A DNA stretch of 64,000 bases from contig JAANDG010000461.1 of NCBI GenBank assembly GCA_036852015.1, positions 1 to 64,000 on the forward strand, given 5' to 3'. Origin of the DNA: Pelodera strongyloides (Eukaryota; Nematoda; Chromadorea; Rhabditida; Rhabditidae). Both the position numbers and the translations under genes were made by a program. Below the pieces are notes generated by a model. The model was not told the DNA's origin. It saw only the letters and a program-made list of their open reading frames with translations, and did no database searches. Position 1 is the first letter of the stretch. Every line of letters starts with the position of its first letter. This document shows positions 19,501 through 29,705 of the stretch, piece after piece.

Positions 19501-21316
19501 AGAAATTCAGGTTGATTTTATGATTTAAGCTTCGTTAAGTACACTTGAAATCTCGAAAACGAATGGAAATGATTATAGTTTTGAAGTTATTGTTGTAGGG
19601 GATCGTAATTCAGGTTGATAACCCATATGACTCGAAAAGGGAGAATCAGAGAGTGTAGAGTGTAGAGGACAGTAGCCAGTATTTGATCAGCCCTTTGTAA
19701 CAGTTCCATATGTATTGCTAACTTGAAACATTGGATTTTCACCCGCGCAGTTTTCGATGAATTTAAGGTACATGATTTCTGATTTTCTGAAGTACTGAAT
19801 GAAACTATGAAACACAACTTAACAACTAATAGTATAGATGGTAATGCATATGTCCACGTCCACAGTTCGGTGCAGTGCACAAACTACGCGCCATCTAAGC
19901 AAAGTTGCAGAATCCAGGGTCCAGTTTTTTTGCAGAAGTCTGGAATTGGAATCTTTCTGGTTTTTGAAATTTGCATGAGATATGTAAATCCTATGTATCC
20001 TATGCGAATTTGGTGCCAGAAGCTTGCCGGACGGGCACCTAATTTGCTCAGGGTACATAGGAGTTGCGTATCATATGTTAATTTTCCAAAGTAGGTACAA
20101 TACGGCTTTAACATCCATTTTTCCAATCTTCTCTTTCAGGGTGGCGTCAACATGACGGAATACACGGAACAGTTCTCGATGAATCAATTCTTGGAACAAG
20201 CGACCAACTTTCACTTTTTACTCTTCTTGATGACCAATGAGCACGTCAAGTTTTCGCATGCCGAGGTTGGTTGTAGTTTGTAGTTTGTAATTTCAAGTTA
20301 TAACTAGCTAACTGAACGTTATGAAGGTACATACCTATTGTGCACCCTTATTTTGCTACTGAAATAAGTTTAAGTTTGTTAAATTCAAGGGGGAAGGAGA
20401 CGTTGAAACTTTATTTAGTATCATAAACCTAAAGCCTCGGAAACATTAACATTAATAGCAGCATGTTTCACTGATTGCATTGCTCAAATACCTTTGATGT
20501 TCTTATGTTCTTGCTGTCCGAGTTGTATGTATAAGAAGAGAGAAAACGCTAAAAAATTCCGGCGAGGGTTTCGAACCATCAGCCTTTTGCTCGGCAAACT
20601 GACGCTTTTCCACCAGCGCCGCAGAGAATATTTCTCGTAAGGCGCGTTAGAGATGGGCGGAAAAACGGAAAACATGCTTCTTTTCCGTGTATAGAGCGCG
20701 CAAAATGAGAGACGCAGACACACGTTTTTTCCGTTTTCCGCCCATCTGGAACGCGCCTTTACTATTAATCTTCTAGCTCGCTGATTTGTGTGAGGCGGTA
20801 AAGGCTCAGGATCGCGGCCGCGCAATGGATTGGGCCAAGGAGAACACCAACTGGCACACTCTTGTCGCGCTTTCGCATCATGAACAACAGTCTGGTGGGT
20901 TTTGAATTTGCTCTCACCATTTCTATGTTTGACTCTCTCTATCTCGCTCTCTCTCTCTCTCCCTCTCTCTTTATATCACACTCGCTGTATTAGAGACTAA
21001 TTTATACCTTTACGATATTTTTTTTGTGTACGCGCGCGGCAGTTTTGGTGCGTGATATTGTAATGAGTTGAGTTCCAGTTTAGAAAATATGTATATTTAC
21101 CATGTTTTATGTACCTTAAATACCTAAGGTCTGTAAGGTATTGGTATTGATCAACAACAGTAGTCATGTGCTTTATTTGTGTTCTGTTTGCTCAGTTAAT
21201 TTGTTTCAGTGAGTGCACCCTCTGGATCCGGTGGTGCACAATGGAATTGCAAACATTGTACCTTTGCAAACACTGAGGGACAAGAAGAGTGTTCGATGTG
21301 TGGATTACCGGCTTAA
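13586..21316 (+). CDS. npl-4: NPL4, ubiquitin-binding cofactor of p97/CDC-48
   Basis: NPL4 pairs with UFD1 to bring ubiquitin chains to the CDC-48 unfoldase. Exons: 13586-13609, 13832-13954, 14458-14547, 14924-15052, 15444-15553, 16062-16191, 17165-17263, 17532-17619, 17849-17925, 18400-18525, 18850-18900, 19391-19510, 20140-20265, 20777-20894, 21210-21316; 505 residues, all in frame. Seen: zinc-binding zf-NPL4 cysteines ([28 protein letters not shown]); a JAMM-less MPN domain with VAAIYEPPQ and [21 protein letters not shown] and [11 protein letters not shown]; and a C-terminal NZF finger WNCKHCTF...CSMCGLPA. The human protein (608 residues) begins with a UBX-like domain for p97 that is not encoded here; exon 1 adds only eight residues. 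The acceptor of the 19391 exon (ATTAAAG) is atypical. Introns hold palindromic elements. Likely second cistron after cdk-7. Confidence 0.95.
13651..13752. repeat. Dispersed repeat shared with 44358-44452
   Basis: About 100 nt in npl-4 intron 1 containing CACCTTTATTCAAGGG and GCTTATGACATGTTCCGCAG. The same order of blocks recurs at 44358-44452, and a short piece recurs near 51890. The family is unknown. Confidence 0.6.
13983..14119. repeat. Foldback element, GAGGCC family
   Basis: 137-bp inverted repeat with ends GAGGCC..TTCACCACTCC and GGAGTGGTGAATATGGCCTC in an npl-4 intron. The elements at 997-1084 and 25410-25553 have the same terminal block. Confidence 0.7.
15071..15255. repeat. Palindromic element A, inverted internal orientation
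   Basis: Begins 18 bp after the npl-4 exon ending at 15052. Its internal sequence is the reverse of most copies. Confidence 0.85.
16915..16941 (+). pseudogene. Partial diverged copy of npl-4 exon 17165-17263
   Basis: 27 nt matching 23/27 to the start of the exon at 17165 (TGCGAAATG..GGG.TTGTG). It reads CEMPGLCHV against CEMLGLCRV. The downstream flank also repeats part of 16467-16510. It is a remnant of a local duplication inside the intron with no usable downstream exon. Confidence 0.4.
20560..20635 (-). repeat. tRNA-like sequence (pol III boxes)
   Basis: Minus strand reads a GCGCTGGTGGAAAAGCGTCAG A-box region and a GGTTCGAAACCC B box. Sits in an npl-4 intron next to a foldback at 20639-20758. 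Stem pairing is imperfect. Confidence 0.5.
20639..20758. repeat. Foldback element
   Basis: 120-bp inverted repeat, AAGGCGCGTT..GATGGGCGG against CCGCCCATC..AACGCGCCTT, in an npl-4 intron. Confidence 0.8.
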
Positions 21317-21745
21317 GGTGGGGTACCGTATCTGGTACCGGAGCTACGGTACCCTTACCATATCAGTGGTACGGTAGGTAGTGACCCTTGGTAACCTACC
21401 ATTAATCATTAGTTGTTTGCACTATCTTTATTTATCACTTTTGGTGAGTATTCTCGGTATAATAGAAGTTGCCGGTAAGGTTTGCTACTGTAGCGCTATG
21501 TGTATTCTTGTGACTTGTATGTTCATAGTAATGTAGTTGTAGCACGGGTGGTGTTTAATCAATGCCTGCTGATGTGCCGAGTAGGGTTTATTTATTAATC
21601 ATAATTATTTTTTTATTAAGATAGGGTACTGTATGAGCAGCAGCCCTTTCGTTCATAATGCTTTGGTAGAGTTGTACAACCTTTCGTTCCTACGAGTACG
21701 AAAGCAGCAACCAGTAGTATATTTTTTTTAGTGAATTGCTTAGTA

Positions 21746-21927
21746 TTAAAGCGAAATATTGGCCGGTTTTTGAAACACATCGAGTACACCAGCATTCTTG
21801 TGCAGCATACGCAAATGAACATAAATTAGAAAAAAAAATCGAGCTATATTCGAGCAAATTAGCATAAATACGTAAGAATTCAGTTGCGCACGATGTGTTT
21901 CAAAAACCGGTCGTCATGTCGCTTTAA
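21746..21927. repeat. Palindromic element A
   Basis: Full-length copy downstream of the npl-4 stop, TTAAAGCGAAATATTGGCCGG to CGCTTTAA. Confidence 0.85.
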
Positions 21928-22489
21928 ATAGCAAAAAAAATTTGTCTGGTGATCTACTCATCTACTCTACTCTCCCAAGTTATAAATCTAGTGCTTCAGT
22001 AATTACAGTGATATTCAGTGAAATTATTGATTTTAAGCAATTCTACAGGAACTGTAACAATCTGAATCTTTGTATTTTAAAAGTAGAGTGAGGGTTTTTA
22101 AATACTTACTGTTAAAACGTAATGCTATTTTTATTGCATGTACACTGTGTATTATTTATTTGTTCCGATTATTACTGCTCTGTCTTATTAGTTACCGGTT
22201 ATCTTTTTTCTTTGGAGAAGTACTTTTATTCCTTTGTATATATAAAGTTTGCTGTGAATTTGTTTTTGGAAGTTTGTTGCGCCTTTGTGAATTGGGGTTA
22301 TGTTTAAAACTCAATTGTTTTCAATATTACGGTAGTCAATGTCTAGGTTTCCTGGGGATTGCGTTCTCTTTGTAGGGTTGTAATAAGCTCCTAGTAGAGG
22401 TAAAGGTGATATGTTAATTAAGTCAGCTTTTAGAACAATGATTGTAATTAGCTGGGTTGATGGCAAATATCGTAATGATGATATGATAA

Positions 22490-22495
22490 TTTATT
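22490..22495 (-). terminator. Poly(A) signal of the unrecognised gene
   Basis: AATAAA on the minus strand, 29 nt downstream of the TAA stop. Confidence 0.6.
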
Positions 22496-22523
22496 CAGCT
22501 TCTTAGAACAATTATTGGTATAA

Positions 22524-25159
22524 TTAGCTGAGGCGAGGACGGGAATGATCAAAATGAGATTGTTGCTGTGTTGTGTACGAAGGTTGGAATTGTCTCCTCC
22601 AAGCGTCGAATTCGTCCTAAAAGGAGAATTAATTGTCGAATGTCTTTTGTCATACTTTGGGTGGGGGATTGCGTATCCTAAGCATAAGTCAGCAGGCTTT
22701 TGTCACCAAACTGTTTTTGTATGCTGATGATGGGATGGGTCCACTTAAATATGCGTTTCAAAAAAAACTATGACAATTTCTCTACATGTCACTGACTAAG
22801 ACCAAAACCAGATGGTCGGTAACCGGTCGCGAAATGGTCAGTGGTGGTTTCTATCAATCACCTTACCCAAGCTCGTTGTTCGTATTCGTTTATTGCTTGT
22901 GTGGCCATGCGTCTTGCAACTAGTCTCCGTTTCCACAACGGCATTGGTGCACTTGTTTTCCTTTCGTAAGCTGGTGTTTGTGGTAAGAAGTAGTCTTCTG
23001 TGTATAACTGACGAGCTTCCATGCATCGTTGCTCCACCTGATGGAGTATTGGAATTATTGGGGGTACTGTAGGTGGGACGGGAAATAAGAGTGGTGGATC
23101 TTTTGTAATGGCATGCTACCGTAAGCTTAAGCCTTAAGTTTAAAGACGAATGTAACTGGTTACCGTACCTCGAGTCGAATAGCATCTACCGTACTCTTTC
23201 GGTTTATATTAAGTTGTTTGGCTGACTGTCCGGAGTGTTCCATCTCTTTGAGGTCTTCTAGTACGAGAGGGCGCAGCACGGGCGCCGTTCTGGTAGGAGG
23301 TGACTCGGCGAGCCGGCGCATACGCTCTTCGAGAGAGAGATCTGGAGTTTAGAAGAATATTTATAATTTTACTTGATTTCATTTCCTTAATTTTACTTCC
23401 CATGTAATAAAATTCCCCTGAATTCCAAGCAAAACGCTATAATAAGATAAAGAGCCGAAAAACGCAAAACAACAAATAGAGAGAGCTGTACGCAAAGTAA
23501 GCAATTAGAGCTAATTCATAGTAATTGCTTATTGTTGGTTGGACTTAGAAATTTCTTTCATTAATATAGATAATTAAGATAATTAGGATAAGATAATTAG
23601 TAAAGTTTAAAAATTAAAAAGCACCTGAATTGTGATGTTCTTCCACGATCAAATCCTCGTCATTATAGTCGAACCCAGGTGGATATTGACGGAATGGAAT
23701 GTGCATATTCTAAAGAAATTAAAAATTTATTTTAGTCAAAAAAACTTTTAATTAGGATAATTAGTAAAGGGGGCTATTTGTGTGTGCTGAGAAACAACTT
23801 GGAAAACTTGGAACAGACACACCGATAACTCCGCGCAGTCGCCGCGCAGTTAAGGTCGTCGCGCAACCGCCGCACAGGTAAAGTCGCCGCGCAGTCGCCG
23901 CGCAACCAAGCTATGACACGCCGCTTTCTGTGACCTTTTAAAAGTGCGCCGCACTCGTGCTAACAGGAAGTACGCTCTTGACGCGCACCCCTCTAATACA
24001 AGTTACGCGTACAAACCTCCACTTTTTGTCGAAGTTGCTCAAATGATGGTGATGGCCTAAGTTGGTCTTCTAGAACAGAATCAAGGGCGTCGAGAACTTC
24101 TGTGGTTTCGTCGATTGTTTGTTGGGTACTGGAAATATTCTCGTAAAAATGTGTGCCAAGGTGCCGCCCTTTGGCGCACACGGGCACAACATTAGCTATA
24201 GCTATGATATTGTCCATCATATGGCCTTAGGCTTAGGCTTAGGCTTAGGCTTCAGCTCCTCTTGCGTTACTTTTTCTTGGTCGTAAATCCTACATCCTAC
24301 ATAGACGTACCTTGCAGAAGCCGAACTATGTACTACATCGTGAATATGCCTCGACGGTTCCACGTCTTCTTGGTACAATGTGCGAAGGCTTGGACGCAGG
24401 TTCTTCTCGTCTAAAATAATACAATTAAATTCAGTGTTGAGCTTGTGGTATAGTTATGTTTCTGAATGACGTATGTAGTTTGTAGCTATACTTTGAAAAT
24501 GTGGGCCGAGAGTGGCACACCTAGCCTATTTCTTCCGAAAGGTCATCGCGACAGGTGGGCCACCAGTGCGCCAGGCGGCGCGCGCCAAAATTACGCGAAC
24601 GAAATATTTTCCCATGTTTCAGCCCCCCACACTCCCCCCCCCCCGCTGCTGGTGCACCTGAAAGCCCCGCGGAGTGCGCGCGCACCCTGGACTGAAACTT
24701 CATTTCTAATATCCCACCATTTTTCTTGGGTATTCGCAGTGTGTAGTCAATAGGTGGTTCTTCCGGGGGTACCAACGGTTGTGGTTCCTGTAATGATGAT
24801 TTATGACTTTATTACTGAAAGAAACTAAAGCGGTGTGACATGTGGTTTTGAAACCATATTCTTTAAACAACATTAGCATCTATTATATGCTAATTTTATG
24901 TGCTCTCTGATGCAGTTGTCCAGGATACGTTTCACAAACCACAGACAATATGGCTTTAAGTTCATCAACTCTCGTGCAAATACAAATAAAGGAAATGAAA
25001 GTGTAACCCACATACCTGTAGCACAACATCTACATCTACCATATGCCGTTTTGTATGCGAATTAGCAGGCGAGGTTCTTTTGTAAACGTCAACTGTACTT
25101 GGAGGGCTTTGCTTTGAATCCGCGGATGAGAAAACCACATATCCCATTGGTTTTTCCAT
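22524..25159 (-). CDS. Unrecognised 315-residue protein
   Basis: Eight exons (5' to 3'): 25159-25016, 24787-24718, 24410-24311, 24128-24017, 23709-23625, 23341-23169, 23037-22867, 22616-22524. Every junction keeps frame, with consensus donors and acceptors throughout, which supports a real gene. The start MEKPMGYVVF lies 31 nt after TTTAG, a possible leader acceptor. The product is hydrophilic with no signal peptide or membrane span. It is Pro/Glu-rich around residues 49-65 (VPPEEPPIDYT), acidic at 105-150 (TTEVLDALDSVLEDQL), and basic/aromatic near the C-terminus (MPLWKRRLVARRM, EQRAWDEFDAWRR). No family was recognised. It is same-strand with the copine gene, but that gene has its own stop 4.5 kb upstream, so they are treated as separate. 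Confidence 0.7.
24226..24252. repeat. Interstitial TTAGGC repeat
   Basis: Four copies of TTAGGC on the plus strand inside an intron of the unrecognised minus-strand gene. This is the nematode telomere unit. Confidence 0.85.
24825..24959. repeat. Palindromic element, CACGTG family
   Basis: CTAAAGCGGTGTGACATGTGG to ACAAACCACAGACAATATGGCTTTAA, in an intron of the unrecognised gene. Confidence 0.7.
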
Positions 25160-25197
25160 TAATTGTGGTGTCGCACTTCAGTTCTTGTTGCTAAATT

Positions 25198-25352
25198 GAA
25201 GCGGTATAACAGCCGGTTTTCGAAATGAATGGTGGACGTTGTACTCCCATGTAGTGTATGCAAATATATGCGCGATTTTTATGCTAATTATAATGCATTT
25301 CAAATATAGGAATACAGTTGTCCAGCGTGTGTTTCAAAAACCGGCCGTTATT
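25198..25352. repeat. Palindromic element, GTATAACAGCCGG family
   Basis: AAGCGGTATAACAGCCGGTTTT to CAAAAACCGGCCGTTATT with a central ATGCTAATTA. It ends 3 bp from the possible leader acceptor of the unrecognised gene. Relatives: 15879-16037, 28542-28690, 36352-36510, 46446-46620, 51833-52007, 53625-53736. Confidence 0.75.
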
Positions 25353-25409
25353 GAAAAGTATTCATTACTATTTACACTCCATACACTTAGGTTAGCGGGA
25401 AGTTATACT

Positions 25410-25553
25410 GAGGCCCTATTCACCAACACGCAGGGAGCCCTCCGATGGCCTCCCCAGGGAGCTAAAGATGCGTAGAGAGTGCGGGAGCAGAAGAGATTTA
25501 GAACGCAAGTGAGCCTAGGGAGGGGCTCCCTGTGTATTGGTGAATATGGCCTC
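25410..25553. repeat. Foldback element, GAGGCC family
   Basis: 144-bp inverted repeat with the same CAGGGAGCCCTCC inner arm and TATTCACCAA terminal block as 997-1084. Confidence 0.8.
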
Positions 25554-26096
25554 AGAATCACGTTGACGTAACAATGAGTAACTAATCATAAGAAATTGAG
25601 GAATAGCGGGAAATTGTTCATCATAAAAATTTAGACAAGGATCAGAATAAAGAAGCAAAACGGAGAGAGTTATTTTCTGAAAGCGCCTCACCTCAGTTAG
25701 CATCGGTTGAAAATAAAATACACCTAGTTTTTATGATAATAGCCTTAAAATTTCAAATCGCACAAAATCAAAAGGATTTAACATTATTATCATGGAACAC
25801 AAAATAAAGTGAGTATTCTTGTATAGCAGTTCCTCATTTTAACCACAATTGAAACGTTTTGAAACCGTACATTACCAATAAACTTGGCGGTTTTTTTAGC
25901 GGTAAATCAACCGGAAGGAAATTATACCGCGGATTAAACTTGGCGTTCAAGCCGCTCGAAAACGGCGCGCAAAATCCACTTGGCATCGTGGTGGCGTTCA
26001 AAATGCACGCGATATTGGATTCGCTCTTACAATTTTGCTTGGCTTACGCCGCTTGCACGTTAAGTTTCACGGTGATAATGCGCCCGAAAGCTAAAG

Positions 26097-26501
26097 TTAA
26101 AGGGTCAGGCCCATTTCAAATGACCCCTGTTTTTGATGATTCCATCTGATTCTCCATGGAAAATATAGTAGGATGCGATATTTTTCTAATTTTTAAGCGC
26201 AAAATTCACGCAGTATTCAGCAATTTACCATTGCCAGTATACCCAACTATATATCGCGCTTGCTCTTTGGGCGGGTAATTGCTCTATTGGGCGTGGCAAT
26301 TGCGATATTGGCCAATCAGCGCGAAGGGACATGACAACTGCGATAAATAGTTGGGTATGGCTGGCAATGGTAAATTGCTGAATACTGCGTGAATTTTGCG
26401 CTTCAAAATTAGAAAAATATTGCATCCTATTATATTTGACATGGAGAATCAGATGGAATCATCAAAAATAGGGGTCATTTGAAATGGGCCTGACCCTTTA
26501 A
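26097..26501. repeat. 405-bp foldback, TTAAAGGGTCAG family
   Basis: Long arms: TTAAAGGGTCAGGCCCATTT..ATGGCAA and the mirror sequence ending GGGCCTGACCCTTTAA. The arms cover about 160 bp each with few mismatches. Confidence 0.85.
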
Positions 26502-26719
26502 GGCGCTATTTTGGTTTAAAAAAATCATAAACTGCTTAACTTGTCGGCTTGGTGCAAAGGCGGATTCCTCAGATAAGAATGGCACATAAACAACTCGAAA
26601 AGCTGTTTCGTTGCATGAAATGCTTTAGAATAAATGAAGTGAAAAGATAAGAGTGGAGCATTTTCACGCAAATCACTATAACATCAATAACAATGGTCTA
26701 TACAATCATGATAATTATA

Positions 26720-26888
26720 TTAAAGCGAAATACCGGCCGGTTTTTGAAACACATCGAGTACACCAGCATTCTTATGTAGCGTATGCACATGAATATAGAT
26801 TAGAATAAAAAATCGAGCGAAATTCGAGTAACGTAGGAATTCAGTTGTCCACGATGCGTTTCAAAAACCGGCCGGTATTTGGCTTTAA
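26720..26888. repeat. Palindromic element A
   Basis: Full-length copy with a short internal deletion. Confidence 0.85.
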
Positions 26889-27825
26889 ATAGTTTCTGTT
26901 TGTGATCCACCAGCTGTATTTTGGAAAGCATGCATAATGTGTGTTTACAGTTTATGCTATGCCGCGTGAAAACCGCGCGCAAAATTCATTTGGCATCGTC
27001 GTGGCGTTCAAAATGCACGCGACATTGGAGCCGCTTGCAATTTTGCTTGCCGAGCTTACGCCGCTTGCACTCCAAATTTCTCGGTGATATGACCTGATAG
27101 TTCAGGCTAAAGTTAAGGCAAGAACAACAAAAACAATAGAAGCAAAAAGTGAGAATGATACCCTATCACGCAGTTTAGAGCAGTCTCAAGTTCAAGTCCT
27201 CAAATATTACGCGAAAGGAAATTTTCGCTTCGGAAATTTTCGTCAGGCCAGGGCCGTGCACCACCACGAGTTTTACAGTTTTGCTTGCCAAACTGTTTGA
27301 TTTTTGTTTTAGTAATTTCGTTGAAAAAAGTGAATTGATCCAAATATTATACAAAGTATTAGTAGGACGGGATCTATAGTAGAGAGCACAGTAAAAATAA
27401 ACACAACTTGTTAAACAACGTATCATTTGACACAGTCCCGTAATAATAAATTGCTTAGAATGAGGCGAGCGAGTGATTTAAGTGAGGGAGAGAAAGATAG
27501 AAGGAATTTCTGTGAGAAATGAGGGAGATAGAGTGAGAGTGAGGAGAGGGAGTTTGAGAGATAGAGAGAAAGTGAGAAAGAGAGATAGAGAAAGAAAGAG
27601 AGTAAGAGAGTAACTACAGAAGGAGAGAGAGATAGAGAGAGAGAGAGAGAGTGATCCATGTTAAGGCTCTTCTTCAACACATTTATTGATAACTTTCCGC
27701 TGTTTGTGTACATAAGATAGCGGGCCGTCGGGTTTTGTGCAGCACAGGGCGCCATCTATAATAAGTATGGAATACCCTGTTCGTATTTACATAGATCCAG
27801 GAATATTTCAAATAAAAAAAAATCA

Positions 27826-28005
27826 TTAAAGCGAAATACCGGCCGGTTTTGAAACACATCGAGCACCCATCATTCTTATGCAGCATATGCAAATGAACAT
27901 AAATTAGAATAAAAAATCGAGCTAAATTCGAGAAAATTAGCATAAATACGTAAGAATCCAGTTGTCCACGATGCGTTTCAAAAACCGGCCGGTGTTTCGC
28001 TTTAA
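27826..28005. repeat. Palindromic element A with duplicated right flank
   Basis: Full copy. The string GTTTCGCTTTAACTTACTAA straddling its right end is repeated immediately downstream (28020-28039). Confidence 0.85.
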
Positions 28006-28883
28006 CTTACTAACTCGATGTTTCGCTTTAACTTACTAAGCCCAAGAAATTTGCGGCGAGTGCCCCGCCCACACAAAGTTGCGCGAAAACGACGCCGCGC
28101 AAAAAACGTGTAGACATTCAAATGTCAGGACAACTGCTTATTTGAATACGGAGCCAGGATGTATTAGTTATTCGTATTCGGTTGCAGTTCTTGGTTCTGT
28201 GGAATAAACATGTTAAAAATCATACAGAATTTGGATATATGAAAAGTTATGAGGCACGTTGGTCCATGCCAAAAAACACACAAAAACCACGAAGAACAAA
28301 ATATTTATTCCAAGTTTCACTGAAAAATAGCACAATTTATACATCTAGCACTACCATTATGGATTTACCGGACAATTTTTTACTTACACAACGGGGCGTA
28401 AAATAAAAATTTAAAGAAATAAATGCAGCACCGTATGACTAGATAATAAGGAATTCAGCTTCATAGAACCGAAACATCCTCTAATTATTAAATTTACAAA
28501 ATATTTATAAGCGCACGTATACATTTGTGGTTTGACTCTGCAAGCGATATAACGGCCGGTTTTTGAAACCAAATTAGGACTCTGTATTCCCATAGTGTAT
28601 GCGATTTACTGCGGTAATTATTTTCATTTACAACATATGAGAATACAGTTGTCCAATATCCGCTTCAAAACCGGCTGTTATATGGCTAAGTGGTGATGAG
28701 ATATCGTATACACAGCAAACACACCACGTAAATAGTTTTCGCAGAGTTCACAAATATATATTCAACTTTCATCAAATACAAATACAAATCCTCGAGAGCC
28801 TCAACATAAAAGGAACTTAAAATAATCGAAACACAAACCAAAAATATTATCGATCGGTCGACCAATAAGGGTAACGGTCTGTG

Positions 28884-29045
28884 GGCTTAGGCTTAGGCCT
28901 AGGCTGAGTCTTGGGCTTAGGCTTAGGCTTAGTCTTGGGCTTAGGCTTAGGCTTCGGCCTAGACTCAGTCTCAGGCTCAGGCATAGGCTCAAGCTTAGGC
29001 TTAGGCCTAAGCTCCCCCCCCCCCCTAGGCTCACGCTAAGCCCTA
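28884..29045. repeat. Degenerate TTAGGC array
   Basis: About 160 bp of TTAGGC-derived repeats with many substitutions (TTGGGC, TAGACTCAGTC) and a C10 run. Older than the array at 6769. Confidence 0.85.
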
Positions 29046-29705
29046 GTAAGTCAATGTTTAATATCTGGCAAGTTGGCATTGTGAATCACATCCTGCTGGC
29101 CCGGAAAGTTTTATCATTTTTACAACGGAAAAATAATATAACGGATCGTTTGCGTATTTCCAGCGCAAAAGAATAGGGCGGTGGTTGAATTCGGGTTGGC
29201 GCACCTCTGGCGAACCTTTGGCGCACACTAAGAGGGTTAGCCGCGCGGTAGTAGCGGGCCCTCGTTTTTGCGCGGCTTATACGCCGAATTGCTTCAGCAT
29301 AGCAATGTTGTAATCGCAGTATTTCCAGTTTGCACAGCAGAATGTCTTCACATTAAATTTTACAGTAAGCTGTTACTCACTAGAAATTCAATATTCAAAA
29401 ATTATAAAGTATGGTAAATGTTCGAAAATTATACAGAAATATGCTATAAAAATACACGGGGAAACTTTGTCGGTTAATTATTTCTAGTTTTATCGTACGC
29501 GCGGTAAAACGAAACAAAAAAGACCAAATTTTCACTTCACTAACGACGTATGGCGGTTAGAATAGGAGAAGTGACTGTGTAATTGTAATTGGTAGGTAAT
29601 TTGCTAATAAAGGAAAATATAAATATTAAGGGGAAATATACTGTAGTTAACTCGAAAAGGGGCGGGTCATAATCGAAAAATCGATAATCGATAATTGATA
29701 ATTGA

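Larger units (their letters stand above)
21317..22523. other. Convergent spacer npl-4 / minus-strand gene
   Basis: Contains the npl-4 3' region, a palindromic element (21746-21927) and the 3' end of the minus-strand gene. A minus-strand AATAAA is at 22495-22490, about 30 nt past that gene's stop. No other coding signal was seen. Confidence 0.6.
25160..29705. other. Repeat-filled spacer upstream of the unrecognised gene
   Basis: No coding exon was supported in 4.5 kb. Contents: palindromic elements (25198-25352, 26720-26888, 27826-28005, 28542-28690); foldbacks (25410-25553, 26097-26501); a repeat pair (25940-26096 and 26957-27120) that makes a spurious 96-residue frame; a GA-rich microsatellite (27480-27655); and degenerate TTAGGC (28884-29045). 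An ATG CTA ACT GAG followed by GTGAGG on the minus strand near 25700 could be a short first exon but could not be joined in frame. Confidence 0.5.

Noticed and set aside
24600..24660. CRISPR-like or regulatory C-rich run
   Set aside because: A simple C10 tract within a GC-rich repeat; no spacer-repeat structure.
25859..26149. 96-residue plus-strand frame
   Set aside because: Lies in a repeat also present at 26957-27120, where the frame is broken, and runs into a foldback element.
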